From contig NZ_LZMC01000063.1 in NCBI RefSeq assembly GCF_001668615.1, forward strand, positions 31,293 to 95,292: a stretch of DNA of 64,000 bases, given 5' to 3'. The position numbers and the translations under genes were made by a program. Position 1 is the stretch's first letter. Every line of letters begins with the position of its first letter. Of the stretch, positions 1-11,273 are shown one piece after another. The stretch comes from Mycobacterium sp. 1274761.0. Its GTDB lineage: Bacteria > Actinomycetota > Actinomycetes > Mycobacteriales > Mycobacteriaceae. Below the pieces are notes generated by a model. It saw only the letters and a list, made by a program, of their open reading frames with translations, made no database searches and was not told the DNA's origin.

Positions 1-600
1 ATCGGAGGCGACGACGATGCCGCGGTCACGAGCCCAACCAACGACCTTGCGCAGATGGTCGGCGCCCAGCACCGCTCCTGTCGGATTGCTCGGCGAATTG
101 AGATAGATGAGGGCGGGCGACAGCGGGCCGAGTTGGGTCAGCGAGTCGGCTAGAAGTACTTGCGCGCACGCCAGCTTCGCGCCGACTTCATATGTGGGAT
201 AAGCCAATTCGGGGACGACGACCACGTCTTGCGGGCCGAGCCCGAGCAGCGTGGGCAGCCACGCGATGAGTTCCTTGGTGCCGATCGCCGGCAGAACGGC
301 GTCGCCATCGAGGCCGGTGATGCCGTAGCGGCGGCTCAGCGCGGCTACCGCCGACTGGCGCAGCGCCGGGGTGCCCGCCGTGGTGGGGTAACCGGGTGAG
401 GCGCTCGCCGCCGCCAGTGCCTCGCGGATGACCGGCGCGACCGGGTCGACGGGCGTGCCGACAGACAGATCGACGATGCCGTCGGGATGCGAGCGCGCAA
501 GCGCCGCCGCGTCGGCGAGCGTGTCCCAGGGAAATACCGGCAGCCCCGCAGAGATGCCGCGGCGAACTGCGTCGGGTCGAGCCGTTATGTCAGTCCTCAC
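1..600 (-). CDS. dapC: N-succinyldiaminopimelate aminotransferase DapC (C-terminus outside window)
   Basis: PLP-dependent class I/II aminotransferase of lysine and peptidoglycan precursor synthesis, cytosolic. Reading the minus strand from a GTG at 600 gives a frame open to the window edge. It contains GLPVFPWDTLADA, DLSVGTPVDPVAP, PGYPTTAGTPALR, IGTKELIAWLPTLLGLG, PELAYPTYEVGA and YLNSPSNPTGAVLG, the N-terminal landmarks of mycobacterial DapC (Rv1178-type). The GTG start overlaps the fdxC stop by 11 bases, so the two are probably co-transcribed. The Schiff-base lysine lies beyond base 1 and cannot be checked. The fdxC-dapC pairing is the same as in M. tuberculosis. Confidence 0.93.
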   Translation of the reverse strand, partial: MRTDITARPDAVRRGISAGLPVFPWDTLADAAALARSHPDGIVDLSVGTPVDPVAPVIREALAAASASPGYPTTAGTPALRQSAVAALSRRYGITGLDGDAVLPAIGTKELIAWLPTLLGLGPQDVVVVPELAYPTYEVGAKLACAQVLLADSLTQLGPLSPALIYLNSPSNPTGAVLGADHLRKVVGWARDRGIVVASD

Positions 601-913
601 CCTGAGGCGGGAGGTCCTTGACCGACTGCGGGTCGTTGTCGGTCTGCCCGACCTTCGACGCCCCACCGGGCGACCCGAGTTCGGCAAAGAAGTCGGCGTT
701 GATCTGGGTGTATTGACTCCACTGATCAGGCACATCGTCTTCGTAGTAGATGGCCTCGACGGGGCAGACCGGCTCACATGCGCCGCAGTCCACACATTCG
801 TCGGGATGGATGTACAGCATGCGTGCACCCTCGTAGATGCAGTCGACGGGGCATTCTTCGATACACGCCTTGTCTTTGATATCGACGCAGGGTTCGGCAA
901 TCGTGTACGTCAC
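590..913 (-). CDS. fdxC: 7Fe ferredoxin FdxC
   Basis: Small acidic electron carrier of 107 residues. The N-terminal half holds two cluster motifs: C9 and C17 with CPVDC around 21-25 (3Fe-4S type), then CVDCGACEPVCPVEA around 40-54 (4Fe-4S). The C-terminal tail (DQWSQYTQINADFFAELGSP) is typical of mycobacterial FdxC. Length and sequence match the Rv1177 family closely. It is the first gene of a minus-strand unit with dapC and diverges from the PadR-fadH pair, sharing the 914-1177 promoter region. The physiological partner cannot be read from sequence. Confidence 0.95.
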   Translation of the reverse strand: MTYTIAEPCVDIKDKACIEECPVDCIYEGARMLYIHPDECVDCGACEPVCPVEAIYYEDDVPDQWSQYTQINADFFAELGSPGGASKVGQTDNDPQSVKDLPPQGED

Positions 914-1082
914 CTGAGTGCTCCTCGAGTCCTCTCGATCAACCTGATCAACGGGGCCGCCTGTGGTTAAGGCCTGCCGAAATTCGCTCCAGTATCCGAT
1001 GCGGGTACCGGAAGGTCTATGTCAGCCTGCCCTAACTTTGCGCCCACCCGCGGGGGCGGACGCGTAGTTACTGATACTAGAC

Positions 1083-1149
1083 GTTGCATATACAAAGTCC
1101 CACCCGGCACACCTCTATGCGTGCGGGTGCAGTGCAACAAGTTGCATAT
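1083..1149. promoter_or_regulatory. candidate PadR operator region
   Basis: GTTGCATAT occurs twice as a direct repeat, at 1083-1091 and 1141-1149. The second copy is half of a perfect inverted repeat, TGCAAC-AA-GTTGCA, at 1133-1146. The sites lie 29-95 bases before the chosen PadR start and in the divergent fdxC promoter region. Autoregulation by the adjacent PadR protein is inferred. Confidence 0.4.
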
Positions 1150-1177
1150 CAAACGTGTGCGATTTAGGCTGCCTCGC

Positions 1178-3747
<2,570 letters not shown>

Positions 3748-3766
3748 CCTTTACCCAACGACCCCG

Positions 3767-4330
3767 TCAGGCTTGCTTGACCGCCTCGATCTCCAGGGTG
3801 ATGGCGATCTTGTCGCCGACCACGGCGCCGCCCGTCTCCAAAGGCATGTCGATGTCGATGCCGAAGTCCTTGCGGGTCAACACCACCGACGCGGTGAAAC
3901 CGGCGACCTCGCCGTGGCCCATGCCGGGATTCACGCCGTTGAACTCGAGCTCGAGGCTGATCGGCTTGGTGATGCCCTTCAGGGTGAAATCCCCATCCAG
4001 CACATAGTTCTCGCCGTTCTGGCGCAGGCCGGTGGAGGTGAACGTTGCGGTCGGATACTGCTCGACGTCGAAGAAGTCGGCGGTCTTCAGATGAGCATCA
4101 CGTTGCTCGTTGCGGGTGTCGACGGAGTCGACCGCGATCTCGGCGGTCACCGAAGCGCTGCCGTCCTCGCCGATCACAACGGCGCCACCGAACGAATTGA
4201 AGTGACCTCGCACCTTGCTCACGACCAGGTGGCGCACCGAGAACTCGATTGACGAGTGAACGGGATCGATAGCCCAAGTACCCGTGCTGAGCTGGGCGGT
4301 CGCGGTGGCTGGCGAGTCTACTGGGGTCAT
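3767..4330 (-). CDS. YceI-family polyisoprenoid-binding protein
   Basis: 187-residue YceI domain protein, a lipocalin-like beta-barrel that binds long polyisoprenoid chains. Diagnostic stretches are WAIDPVHSSIEFSVRHL, DSVDTRNEQRDAHLKTADFF and GDFTLKGITKPISLELEF. No signal peptide is visible, as in many actinobacterial members, so a cytosolic location is likely. A strong Shine-Dalgarno (GAGGAG) lies 7 bases before the ATG at 4330. The gene converges with fadH over a 19-base gap with no clear hairpin. In mycobacteria such proteins are often stress-induced; the role here is unproven. Confidence 0.92.
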   Translation of the reverse strand: MTPVDSPATATAQLSTGTWAIDPVHSSIEFSVRHLVVSKVRGHFNSFGGAVVIGEDGSASVTAEIAVDSVDTRNEQRDAHLKTADFFDVEQYPTATFTSTGLRQNGENYVLDGDFTLKGITKPISLELEFNGVNPGMGHGEVAGFTASVVLTRKDFGIDIDMPLETGGAVVGDKIAITLEIEAVKQA

Positions 4331-4400
4331 GTGAATCTCCTCGAGTGATGCGTCGGCCTTTCCGACGCCTCACCGAATTAAATCGGACTGCGGTCCGGTT

Positions 4401-4862
4401 CTATTCCCGCGTTCCCCACACAGCTTGTGCGCCGGCGTCACCGATCAGGACGACGCCGTAGGTGGCCCATCCTCCGACCACGACGGCGAGCAGGGCGGCG
4501 ACCACCGCCAGCACCCGCTTCGGCTCCGGTGATCGCGACTCGATGCGATGCTGAACCGCTTGGACGAGCGCGACGACCAGCAGCCCGATCGCGAAGTAAA
4601 TCGCCCACTGGCCCCGTTCCTCGTGCAGCTCGAGGATCGGTGTGTGTTGGGTCTGCTGGCTGTAGAGCCACTCGCCCGCCGACACGGTCAACGGCGTCAG
4701 CACCATGACCCCCACGGCCAGTGCCAGGTTGAACCACACCAGCCTGCGACGCGCGGCTGGCCATAGGGCGCAGACTATTTCGAGCAGCGCCAGCAACGGC
4801 GCAAGCACGACGATCGTGTGATTGAGAAGAGCGTGGGCAGGCAAGCCGAACAAGGTGGTCAA
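4401..4862 (-). CDS. DUF2231-family integral membrane protein
   Basis: 153-residue protein with four predicted membrane segments, around residues 12-32, 42-60, 88-106 and 119-140. The N-terminus FGLPAHALLNHTIVVLAPL is the hallmark of DUF2231 proteins, with a conserved His in the first helix that may bind a cofactor or metal. It starts at TTG (4862) behind AGGAG at 7-base spacing. Family function is unknown; some members are linked to cytochrome or heme proteins. It follows fbiC in the same direction but about 110 bases lie between, so operon membership is uncertain. Confidence 0.85.
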   Translation of the reverse strand: MTTLFGLPAHALLNHTIVVLAPLLALLEIVCALWPAARRRLVWFNLALAVGVMVLTPLTVSAGEWLYSQQTQHTPILELHEERGQWAIYFAIGLLVVALVQAVQHRIESRSPEPKRVLAVVAALLAVVVGGWATYGVVLIGDAGAQAVWGTRE

Positions 4863-4975
4863 CGCGCGCTCCTGGGCTCAGACGGATTCACTTCCGTATA
4901 CGTTCCGAGCCTGACATGTGGTTCACCGTTCTCGCGTGAAATCCCGCGCGGCGAGCCGCAATTCTCGCGAGCGCG

Positions 4976-7555
4976 TCAGGCTGCGAGTGACGTGTAGGTG
5001 GTAGTGCGCTGGCGCGCGGGCCGCCCGATGCCCTCGGCGATCGCCGCGAGCTCCTCGACGGATTTGGCCGAGCCGAACTCGGAGCCGGCCATGCGGGAGA
5101 TGGTCTCCTCCATCAACGTGCCGCCGAGATCGTTCGCTCCGCCGTTGAGCATCACTTGCGTGCGCTCGACGCCGAGTTTTACCCAGCTGGTCTGGATATG
5201 AGAGATCCTGCCGTGCAGCATGATTCGCGCGAGCGCGTGGACGGCCCGATTGTCGCGGTGTGTCGGGCCGGGACGCGCCCCGCCCGCCAGGTACAGCGGC
5301 GACGACTGATGCACGAACGGCAGCGGCACAAACTCGGTGAAACCGCCCGTGCGGTCCTGGATGTCGCGCAGCACACGCAGGTGCCCGACCCAGTGTCGCG
5401 GGGTGTCCACGTGGCCGTACATCATCGTCGAACTCGAGCGCAGCCCCACCTCGTGGGCGGTGGTGACGACCTCGATCCACATCGACGTCGGCAGCTTGCC
5501 TTTGGTCAGCACCCACCGGACCTCGTCGTCGAGGATCTCGGCGGCGGTGCCGGGGATGGTGTCGAGCCCGGCCTCGCGCAAGCTGATCAGCCACTCACGG
5601 ATGGACAATCCGCTCTTGGTGACTCCGTTGGCGATCTCCATCGGAGAAAACGCGTGCACATGCATCGTCGGCACCCGCTGCTTCACCGCGCGCACCAGGT
5701 CGGCGTATCCGGTGACCGGCAGCTCGGGGTCGATGCCGCCCTGCATGCAGACCTCGGTCGCTCCCGCGACGTGGGCTTCCCAGGCGCGGTCGGCCACCTC
5801 GTGGGTGGATAGCGAGTACGCATCGGCGTCGCCTTTGCGTTGCGCGAACGCGCAGAAGCGGCAGCCGGTGTAGCAGATGTTGGTGAAGTTGATGTTGCGG
5901 TTGACGACGAACGTGACGTCATCTCCGACCGTGTCGCGGCGCAGTGAATCTGCCAGCGCGGCAACGGCTTCCAGCGCAGGTCCGTCCGCGGTCGCCAGCG
6001 CCAGGTACTCGTCGTCGCTGCATCCGGCGGGGTCGCGTTCGGCGGAGCGCAGTGCCGCGACGACGTCGGTGTCGATGCGTTCGGGAGCGCGCGAGGCCAA
6101 CTCCCCCACCTTTTCCCGGATGGCTTCCCAGTCACCGAAGGCACTGTTGAGATCGCTGCGCGTGGCGGTGAACCGGCCTTGCGAGTCGATCGCTGAGTGC
6201 AGATCCGTGCGGCCGAGCGACTCAGCGGCCTCGTCGGGTTCCTGCCAGGGGCGGCCGACCGGGACGACATCCAGCGCAAACCCGGTGTCCCGATCGGCCA
6301 GGGCCGCGACGTGTCCCTGCACGCGCGGGTCAATCCAGGCAGCGCCGGCCTGCACATAGGGCGGCTGGGCGGTCAACCGCTGCACGAGGTCATAACCGGC
6401 TTCTTCGGTCACCGCGGCGAGTTCGTCGAGCGCAGGCCACGGCCGTTCGGGGTTGACGTGATCGGGTGTCAGCGGTGACACGCCGCCCCAGTCGTCGACG
6501 CCCGCGCCGATCAGGGCAAGGCATTCGGCGCGCGAGACCAGGTTCGGTGGGGCCTGGATGCGCATCTTGGGTCCCAGCACCAATCGGGAGACGGCGACCG
6601 TCGCCAGGAAGTCGTCGATTCCAGCGTCGGGTGTCGAAGCCATCGCTGTGTGATCCTTGGCCCGGAAGTTCTGCATAATCACTTCCTGGACGTGGCCGAA
6701 CTCCTTGTGCGACTTGCGGATCGCGTGCAATGTCTCGGCGCGCTCGGTCAGCGTCTCGCCGATTCCGACCAGCAGGCCCGTGGTGAACGGGATCGACAGC
6801 CGCCCGGCGTCGTCAAGGGTCCGCAGCCGGACGGCGGGATCCTTATCGGGGCTTCCGTAGTGGGCCAGGCCTTTCGTCTCGTACAGCCGGCGCGATGTCG
6901 TTTCCAGCATCATGCCCATTGACGGAGCGACGGGCTTGAGCCGCGACAGCTCCGCCCATGTCATGACACCCGGGTTCAGGTGCGGCAGAAGGCCTGTCTC
7001 CTCGAGCACGCGGATGGCCATCGCTCGCACGTAGTCCAGAGTCGAGTCGTAGCCGCGCTCGTCGAGCCACTGGCGAGCCTCGTCCCATCGGGTTTCGGGG
7101 CGGTCACCGAGCGTGAAAAGCGCTTCCTTGCATCCCAATTCCGCACCCCCACGAGCCACGTCGAGAATCTCGTCGGGCTCCATATACATCCCCATGCCCT
7201 GCGCACGCAGCTTGCCGGGGACGGTGACGAAGGTGCAGTAGTGGCACGTGTCGCGGCACAGGTGGGTGACCGGGATGAACACCTTGCGCGAGTAGCTGAC
7301 CGGCAACCGTCCGTTGGGCCCGCGCCGGTTCGTCGATGCCAGTCCTGCGTCACGGACCCGGGCGGCGCTCGCGCACAGATCGGCGAGGTCGTCGCCGCGG
7401 GCCGTCATGGCGATCGCGGCCTCGTCGACGTTCAACGCGACGCCGTCGCGGGCACGCTTCAGCACACGCCGCAACGCAGACGCACTGGGCGTGCCGGACT
7501 TCGGTGGGACCACCGGGCTGGGCAGAGGGGTGCCGGGCTGGGGGTTCAGAGCCAC
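4976..7555 (-). CDS. fbiC: FO synthase FbiC (CofG-CofH fusion)
   Basis: 859-residue double radical-SAM enzyme that joins tyrosine and a ribityl-diaminouracil to make FO, the deazaflavin core of coenzyme F420. The N-terminal CofG half has CRDTCHYC (C100, C104, C107); the C-terminal CofH half has CYTGCRFC at about residues 557-564. Flanking sequence ([20 protein letters not shown]) is near-identical to mycobacterial FbiC. The start is uncertain: GTG at 7555 was chosen by similarity near PLPSPVVPP, but it lacks a well-spaced Shine-Dalgarno, and an in-frame ATG at 7612 is the alternative. F420-type oxidoreductases occur elsewhere in the window (26.5 kb). Confidence 0.96.
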   Translation of the reverse strand: MALNPQPGTPLPSPVVPPKSGTPSASALRRVLKRARDGVALNVDEAAIAMTARGDDLADLCASAARVRDAGLASTNRRGPNGRLPVSYSRKVFIPVTHLCRDTCHYCTFVTVPGKLRAQGMGMYMEPDEILDVARGGAELGCKEALFTLGDRPETRWDEARQWLDERGYDSTLDYVRAMAIRVLEETGLLPHLNPGVMTWAELSRLKPVAPSMGMMLETTSRRLYETKGLAHYGSPDKDPAVRLRTLDDAGRLSIPFTTGLLVGIGETLTERAETLHAIRKSHKEFGHVQEVIMQNFRAKDHTAMASTPDAGIDDFLATVAVSRLVLGPKMRIQAPPNLVSRAECLALIGAGVDDWGGVSPLTPDHVNPERPWPALDELAAVTEEAGYDLVQRLTAQPPYVQAGAAWIDPRVQGHVAALADRDTGFALDVVPVGRPWQEPDEAAESLGRTDLHSAIDSQGRFTATRSDLNSAFGDWEAIREKVGELASRAPERIDTDVVAALRSAERDPAGCSDDEYLALATADGPALEAVAALADSLRRDTVGDDVTFVVNRNINFTNICYTGCRFCAFAQRKGDADAYSLSTHEVADRAWEAHVAGATEVCMQGGIDPELPVTGYADLVRAVKQRVPTMHVHAFSPMEIANGVTKSGLSIREWLISLREAGLDTIPGTAAEILDDEVRWVLTKGKLPTSMWIEVVTTAHEVGLRSSSTMMYGHVDTPRHWVGHLRVLRDIQDRTGGFTEFVPLPFVHQSSPLYLAGGARPGPTHRDNRAVHALARIMLHGRISHIQTSWVKLGVERTQVMLNGGANDLGGTLMEETISRMAGSEFGSAKSVEELAAIAEGIGRPARQRTTTYTSLAA

Positions 7556-7695
7556 TCCCGTGTAACCCCGCGTTCGATGACAATCATCCGCGCGTCTCAC
7601 AATCTGAAACATCGGCGCCTGACATATCGGCCACAGTAGTCCGCGGCCCGGTCGTCGTGGTGACTGCCGCCAGGTCGGTCTCGGCGAGTAGGCCC

Positions 7696-8040
7696 CTAGC
7701 GCGGCTGGTTGTGCCGATACAGCAAGAGAGCGGGCGGAAGCGCGCCGACCACGATGAGCAGCAGCGGCTGCCATTGCGCGCTGAACACGGCGTCACCCCC
7801 TGGCCCGGGAAAGGTGAGCGCGCCGACCGTCGCCAGCCAGGTCCATAGCGGTAGAGCCGCCAGCCGCGGCGACGAGGTCCACTGCAGGGCGACCCACACC
7901 AGGACTGTATTGAGCGCGCCGCTGATCAGCGCGCTGAGGGGAAACGGAACCGGCCCGAGGTGAAGAGGAAGGAAGAAGGCGGCGAGGATCGCCGATATCA
8001 CGCCGTCGAGCCCTAGCGCCGTCAGGACGACGGCACGCAT
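7696..8040 (-). CDS. conserved small membrane protein (Rv1171-like)
   Basis: 114-residue protein with four hydrophobic helices (from [20 protein letters not shown] to [16 protein letters not shown]). No catalytic motif is recognised. The ATG at 8040 begins directly at the first helix; an upstream in-frame start at 8199 would run through the 35-residue small ORF and is rejected. It lies between fbiC and mshB in the same direction, the position of Rv1171 in M. tuberculosis, which supports the assignment. Function unknown; a role tied to F420 or mycothiol is only suggested by location. Confidence 0.75.
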   Translation of the reverse strand: MRAVVLTALGLDGVISAILAAFFLPLHLGPVPFPLSALISGALNTVLVWVALQWTSSPRLAALPLWTWLATVGALTFPGPGGDAVFSAQWQPLLLIVVGALPPALLLYRHNQPR

Positions 8041-8066
8041 GGCCCGACCGTCATCGGGCGAAGGGC

Positions 8067-8174
8067 TCAGGTCGGGATGCTGTCGAGCAGCGACACGAAG
8101 GAGCCGATCACCCACTGATAGTTGTCGAAGCGGTCCTGCCAGTGCTGCAGGTTGGGGTCCAGATCCTGATCCAT
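8067..8174 (-). CDS. 35-residue small ORF between mshB and the membrane protein
   Basis: The ATG at 8174 is preceded by AAAGGA at a good 6-base spacing. It encodes 35 residues beginning MDQDLDPNLQHWQDRFDNYQ and ending with a short amphipathic or hydrophobic helix (WVIGSFVSLLDSIPT). Codon third positions are mostly G/C. It lies 27 bases before the small membrane gene and 55 bases after mshB, on the same strand, so it would be translated from the mshB transcript. No known family is recognised. A small partner of the adjacent membrane protein is possible but unsupported beyond position. Confidence 0.6.
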   Translation of the reverse strand: MDQDLDPNLQHWQDRFDNYQWVIGSFVSLLDSIPT

Positions 8175-8228
8175 GACTGTCCTTTGTCTCTGCGGCCACT
8201 CGGTCGAAGCGTACCGCGTTAAGGCCGG

Positions 8229-9113
8229 TTATCCGAGGTCCAATCCGGCCAGGAGATCTGTTTCCCAGCCGCGGTCGTCGCGTTCACCCGGCTCGCCGGA
8301 GACCAGGATGTAGTGCTCCTCGGCGAGGATCGGCAGCGCGAGGTTGTTGGACAGCGCGAAAGAGCGTCCGTTCGGCGCGACGGTGACCTGGGTGGCGTGG
8401 GCTCGAAGCGCCGCGACTTTGGCGGGTAGCTGGTCGCGCGCGGCGATCACGGCATCTATGTCTTGGTCGGGATAGCCGAACGGCACGTCGTCGATGTGTA
8501 CTCGGGTCCATTCCTGCGGCGCTTCCTCGATGTCGACGAGGCCGGCGCCCATCGCGCTCGTCGCGGTGACCGCCCAATAGAACTTGGGCACCGGCCACGG
8601 ATCACCGGGATGTTCGTTGCCTGCGGACGCGGCGACGGCTTGGGTGGTGACTCGGTGGGCCTGAATGTGGTCGGGGTGGCCGTAGCCGCCGTTGGGGTCG
8701 TAGGTGACGACGACGTGGGGCCGCAGGCGCCGGATGACGGCGACCAGCTCGCCGACGGCCTCGCCCATGTCGGCGTCGATGAACCTCTGGTGACGTCTCG
8801 GCTCGGTGCCGTCCATCCCCGAGTCACGCCAATGTCCTGGTCCGCCCAAGAAATTCGGTGCGGTAACCCCAAGGGCGCGCAGCGCGGCGGTGAGCTCGCA
8901 GATGCGGTAGCCGCCCAGCTGGTCGGCATGATCGACGGCGAGTTGGGCATAGCGATCACCGATCACCTCGCCCTCTTCGCCGAGGGTGCATGTGACCACG
9001 TGCACGTCGGCGCCCCGTTCTGCGTAGTGGGCGATCGTGCCGCCCGTCATCAGGGACTCGTCGTCGGGATGCGCGTGGACGAAGAGCAGCCGTGGGGTGT
9101 CCTGGTCAGGCAT
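8229..9113 (-). CDS. mshB: mycothiol deacetylase MshB (GlcNAc-Ins deacetylase)
   Basis: 294-residue zinc deacetylase of the LmbE/PIG-L family. It removes acetate from GlcNAc-inositol in the second committed step of mycothiol synthesis. The metal motif HAHPDDES occupies residues 13-20 (H15 and D18 as ligands) and the third ligand sits in GGYGHPDH. The C-terminus ends [15 protein letters not shown] ([15 protein letters not shown]), as in the family. The start at 9113 ([10 protein letters not shown]) was chosen by alignment with Rv1170; an in-frame start at 9158 would add 15 residues. No strong Shine-Dalgarno is visible. It is probably first in a unit with the small ORF and the membrane protein. 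Confidence 0.95.
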   Translation of the reverse strand: MPDQDTPRLLFVHAHPDDESLMTGGTIAHYAERGADVHVVTCTLGEEGEVIGDRYAQLAVDHADQLGGYRICELTAALRALGVTAPNFLGGPGHWRDSGMDGTEPRRHQRFIDADMGEAVGELVAVIRRLRPHVVVTYDPNGGYGHPDHIQAHRVTTQAVAASAGNEHPGDPWPVPKFYWAVTATSAMGAGLVDIEEAPQEWTRVHIDDVPFGYPDQDIDAVIAARDQLPAKVAALRAHATQVTVAPNGRSFALSNNLALPILAEEHYILVSGEPGERDDRGWETDLLAGLDLG

Positions 9114-9733
9114 TGGTCCGAATGTACCGATCACCGCATCGAGCGACGCGAGTAGCAATGGGAGGAGATGACAGGACCCGTTACTCGAACATCAAGATCA
9201 ATACCAGTTTTTACGCATGAACCAGTCAAGCGGCTACGCGTCGGGTTTCGCTGCCGTTTGGTTGCCGGCTCGGCCGAGGGTGCGTCGCCACCTGGCACCG
9301 CACAGGGGGCGCGTGATGCGGGCTGCCCGCTGCCAGATGTGTCGAACAGCGGATGGCGCAAACCCATTGAACCGACAGTTAACGGCGCTTTAACAGCAAA
9401 CTCTGCAATGGCAATCAAACTCAGCAACTTTGACTAGCTAAGGTTCAACGAGAAGTGGCCGAAGCGGCTTCGGCTAACACTGCCGTGACCGGATGTCAAA
9501 GTTGTCATTTGCTAGTGACCGCAACTTCCTGCAGTAGCTGACAGCGGCTAAGACAGCAGCTCAGCCGATATCGACGTATTTGCAAAAGCGTTAGCGAAAC
9601 GTGCTTAGATTCCCTCCGAACGTGTAACGGATTCGTACGTCATAGCGAAGAGAAAAGAGCGGCTGCACCGGCTCGGCCCCGCACAGATTCGGCAAGTCGT
9701 GCAGCTACCTCGAAAAAGCACAGAAAGCAGACC

Positions 9734-9778
9734 ATGAGCGAGAAGGCGAAATACCCGGTAGCTGGGGGCCCCGGGTGA
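9734..9778 (+). CDS. possible 14-residue leader peptide
   Basis: ATG at 9734 to TGA at 9778 encodes MSEKAKYPVAGGPG. The last codons overlap a stem (ACCCGG...CCGGGT) and a much stronger hairpin follows 45 bases later. This is the arrangement of a leader peptide or an attenuator, 180 bases before the CLC channel. There is no convincing Shine-Dalgarno and no known family, so coding is uncertain. Confidence 0.2.
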   Translation: MSEKAKYPVAGGPG

Positions 9779-9823
9779 CGGAGGGGAGGCCGTCGCTGAG
9801 ATAACGTCTCATCGCCTTCTAGA

Positions 9824-9869
9824 TCGGCCCCGCTGTTGGTGCCCTCACACCCACCGGCAGCGGGGCCGA
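9824..9869. terminator. strong hairpin, attenuator- or terminator-like
   Basis: A perfect 12-base stem, TCGGCCCCGCTG (9824-9835) with CAGCGGGGCCGA (9858-9869), is extended by six further pairs including two G-U, around a loop of about ten bases. No U-tract follows, as is common for mycobacterial hairpins. It lies 91 bases upstream of the CLC start. Confidence 0.55.
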
Positions 9870-9959
9870 ATCGTCTCCAGGGTCGAGCGCTATGACCGCA
9901 ATAAGCGCCGGTCGGCAGATTCAACGCCGCCGTCGCGGAAGTGACATAGGTTCCGAGTC

Positions 9960-11273
9960 ATGAACCGGCGCACGGTGGAGTTCGGTTGCAGCGTCATCGT
10001 CGTCGGGCTCCTCGCTGGAGTGGCAGGCCTTTGCACCACACTGTTCCTGCGCTTCGTCGAGCACGTGACCTACCACTACACATTCGGGACGTTGCTCGCC
10101 GGCGTCAGCGGCAGCAGTCCGGTGCGACGCGCAATCGGTCCGATGATCGGCGGGGCGCTCGCCGGGTTCGGTTGGTGGATGCTGCGGCGCCGCGCCGAAG
10201 TTCCGCCCCTGGCCGACACCATCGCGGCCCATCGGCGAATCCCGCGGTTACCCATGACGATTGACGCGGCACTTCAGGTTCTGCTCGTCGGATCAGGAGC
10301 GTCCCTGGGCCGCGAGGGAGCGCCGCGGCAATTGGCTGCGGCGCTGGGCGATCTCGCCACATCGCGATGGTCACTGACAGATCGTGACCGCGAGATCCTG
10401 CTTGCCTGCGCCGCCGGCGCGGGGTTGGCCGCGGTGTACAGCGTTCCTATCGGCGGTGCACTGTTCGCAACCGCGATCATGCTGAAAACGTGGCACCCCC
10501 GCGCTGTCGGCACCGCGCTGATCACCTCGAGCCTCGCGGTGGCCGTTGCAGCACCGCTGACACATGAAGCACCGCCGCTGACGTGGCCGGACCCCCAATT
10601 GTCCTACCTGCTCGTGGGTTTCGCGTGTGTCCTAGCGCCCCTGAACTTCGGCGTGGGACTCGCGTTCAACAAAGTCATGGCGTGGGCACGTCCTTCCACC
10701 ACGGCGACTTCATGGCTTCTCATACCCGCCATCGCAGCCGCCGGATTGCTCATCGGGCTATGTTCCATCCGCTATCCGGAGCTGCCGGGCAACGGCAAGA
10801 GCATCCTGACCGTTAGCCTCAACAGCGGCCTGACACTGAGCTCCGCCGTAGCCATCCTGTTTCTCAAACCTGTTCTCACAGCGGTGTTCCTGCGCGCAGG
10901 AGCAGTCGGCGGCATGCTCACCCCCGCCGTGGCAACGGGCGCCGCGATGGGCTCCGTCGTGGCTCTGGCGATCAACAGCTTGACCCAGCATCACGTCAGC
11001 GTGCCCGCGGTCGCACTCACCTGCGCGGCCGGCGTGCTCGCGATCACCCAGGGCGCGCCGATATGGGCGGCGATCTTCGTGTGGGAGCTGGCCAGGCCGC
11101 CGTGGTGGTTACTGGCTCCGTTCCTAACCGCCGCAATCCTCTCGCGTCTCCTGCAACAGCTTTTCGATCGGCCCCCTTTCCGCCCGGAAGGGGGTCGATC
11201 TACTACTGCGGCTTCTTGGCCCAGATGCCGGCGTCGCCGACGATCCCCACCGGGACCGCGCCGGCCAGGCTGA
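9960..11273 (+). CDS. CLC-family chloride channel or H+/Cl- antiporter
   Basis: 437-residue polytopic membrane protein with about ten hydrophobic segments. The selectivity motif [14 protein letters not shown] (residues 111-124) carries the gating glutamate at E119, and a second conserved segment [15 protein letters not shown] lies near residue 320. The reading frame ends in a basic tail (about 23 residues) whose DNA overlaps the 3' end of lpqW by 71 bases on the other strand; the tail is not family-like, so an earlier stop may have been lost. The ATG at 9960 is preceded by AGG. The long structured leader upstream suggests post-transcriptional control. Confidence 0.88.
   Translation: MNRRTVEFGCSVIVVGLLAGVAGLCTTLFLRFVEHVTYHYTFGTLLAGVSGSSPVRRAIGPMIGGALAGFGWWMLRRRAEVPPLADTIAAHRRIPRLPMTIDAALQVLLVGSGASLGREGAPRQLAAALGDLATSRWSLTDRDREILLACAAGAGLAAVYSVPIGGALFATAIMLKTWHPRAVGTALITSSLAVAVAAPLTHEAPPLTWPDPQLSYLLVGFACVLAPLNFGVGLAFNKVMAWARPSTTATSWLLIPAIAAAGLLIGLCSIRYPELPGNGKSILTVSLNSGLTLSSAVAILFLKPVLTAVFLRAGAVGGMLTPAVATGAAMGSVVALAINSLTQHHVSVPAVALTCAAGVLAITQGAPIWAAIFVWELARPPWWLLAPFLTAAILSRLLQQLFDRPPFRPEGGRSTTAASWPRCRRRRRSPPGPRRPG

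Larger units (their letters stand above)
9114..9959. other. 846-base intergenic region, structured toward its right end
   Basis: This gap separates divergent mshB and the CLC gene. A frame at 9168-9437 follows GGAGGAG but only 2 bases from its ATG and uses rare mycobacterial codons (AGA, ATA, TCA), so it is not called a gene. GC content is lower from about 9168 to 9620 than in the neighbours. From about 9600 the sequence looks like a long leader RNA, with a 14-codon ORF (9734-9778), an ACCCGG/CCGGGT stem around 9753-9776 and a long hairpin at 9824-9869. M. tuberculosis carries PE/PPE genes near this position; none is seen here. Confidence 0.5.

Noticed and set aside
9168..9437. 89-codon frame after GGAGGAG
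   Set aside because: Shine-Dalgarno is only 2 bases from the ATG, codon use is atypical (AGA, ATA, TCA) and the product has no recognisable pattern.
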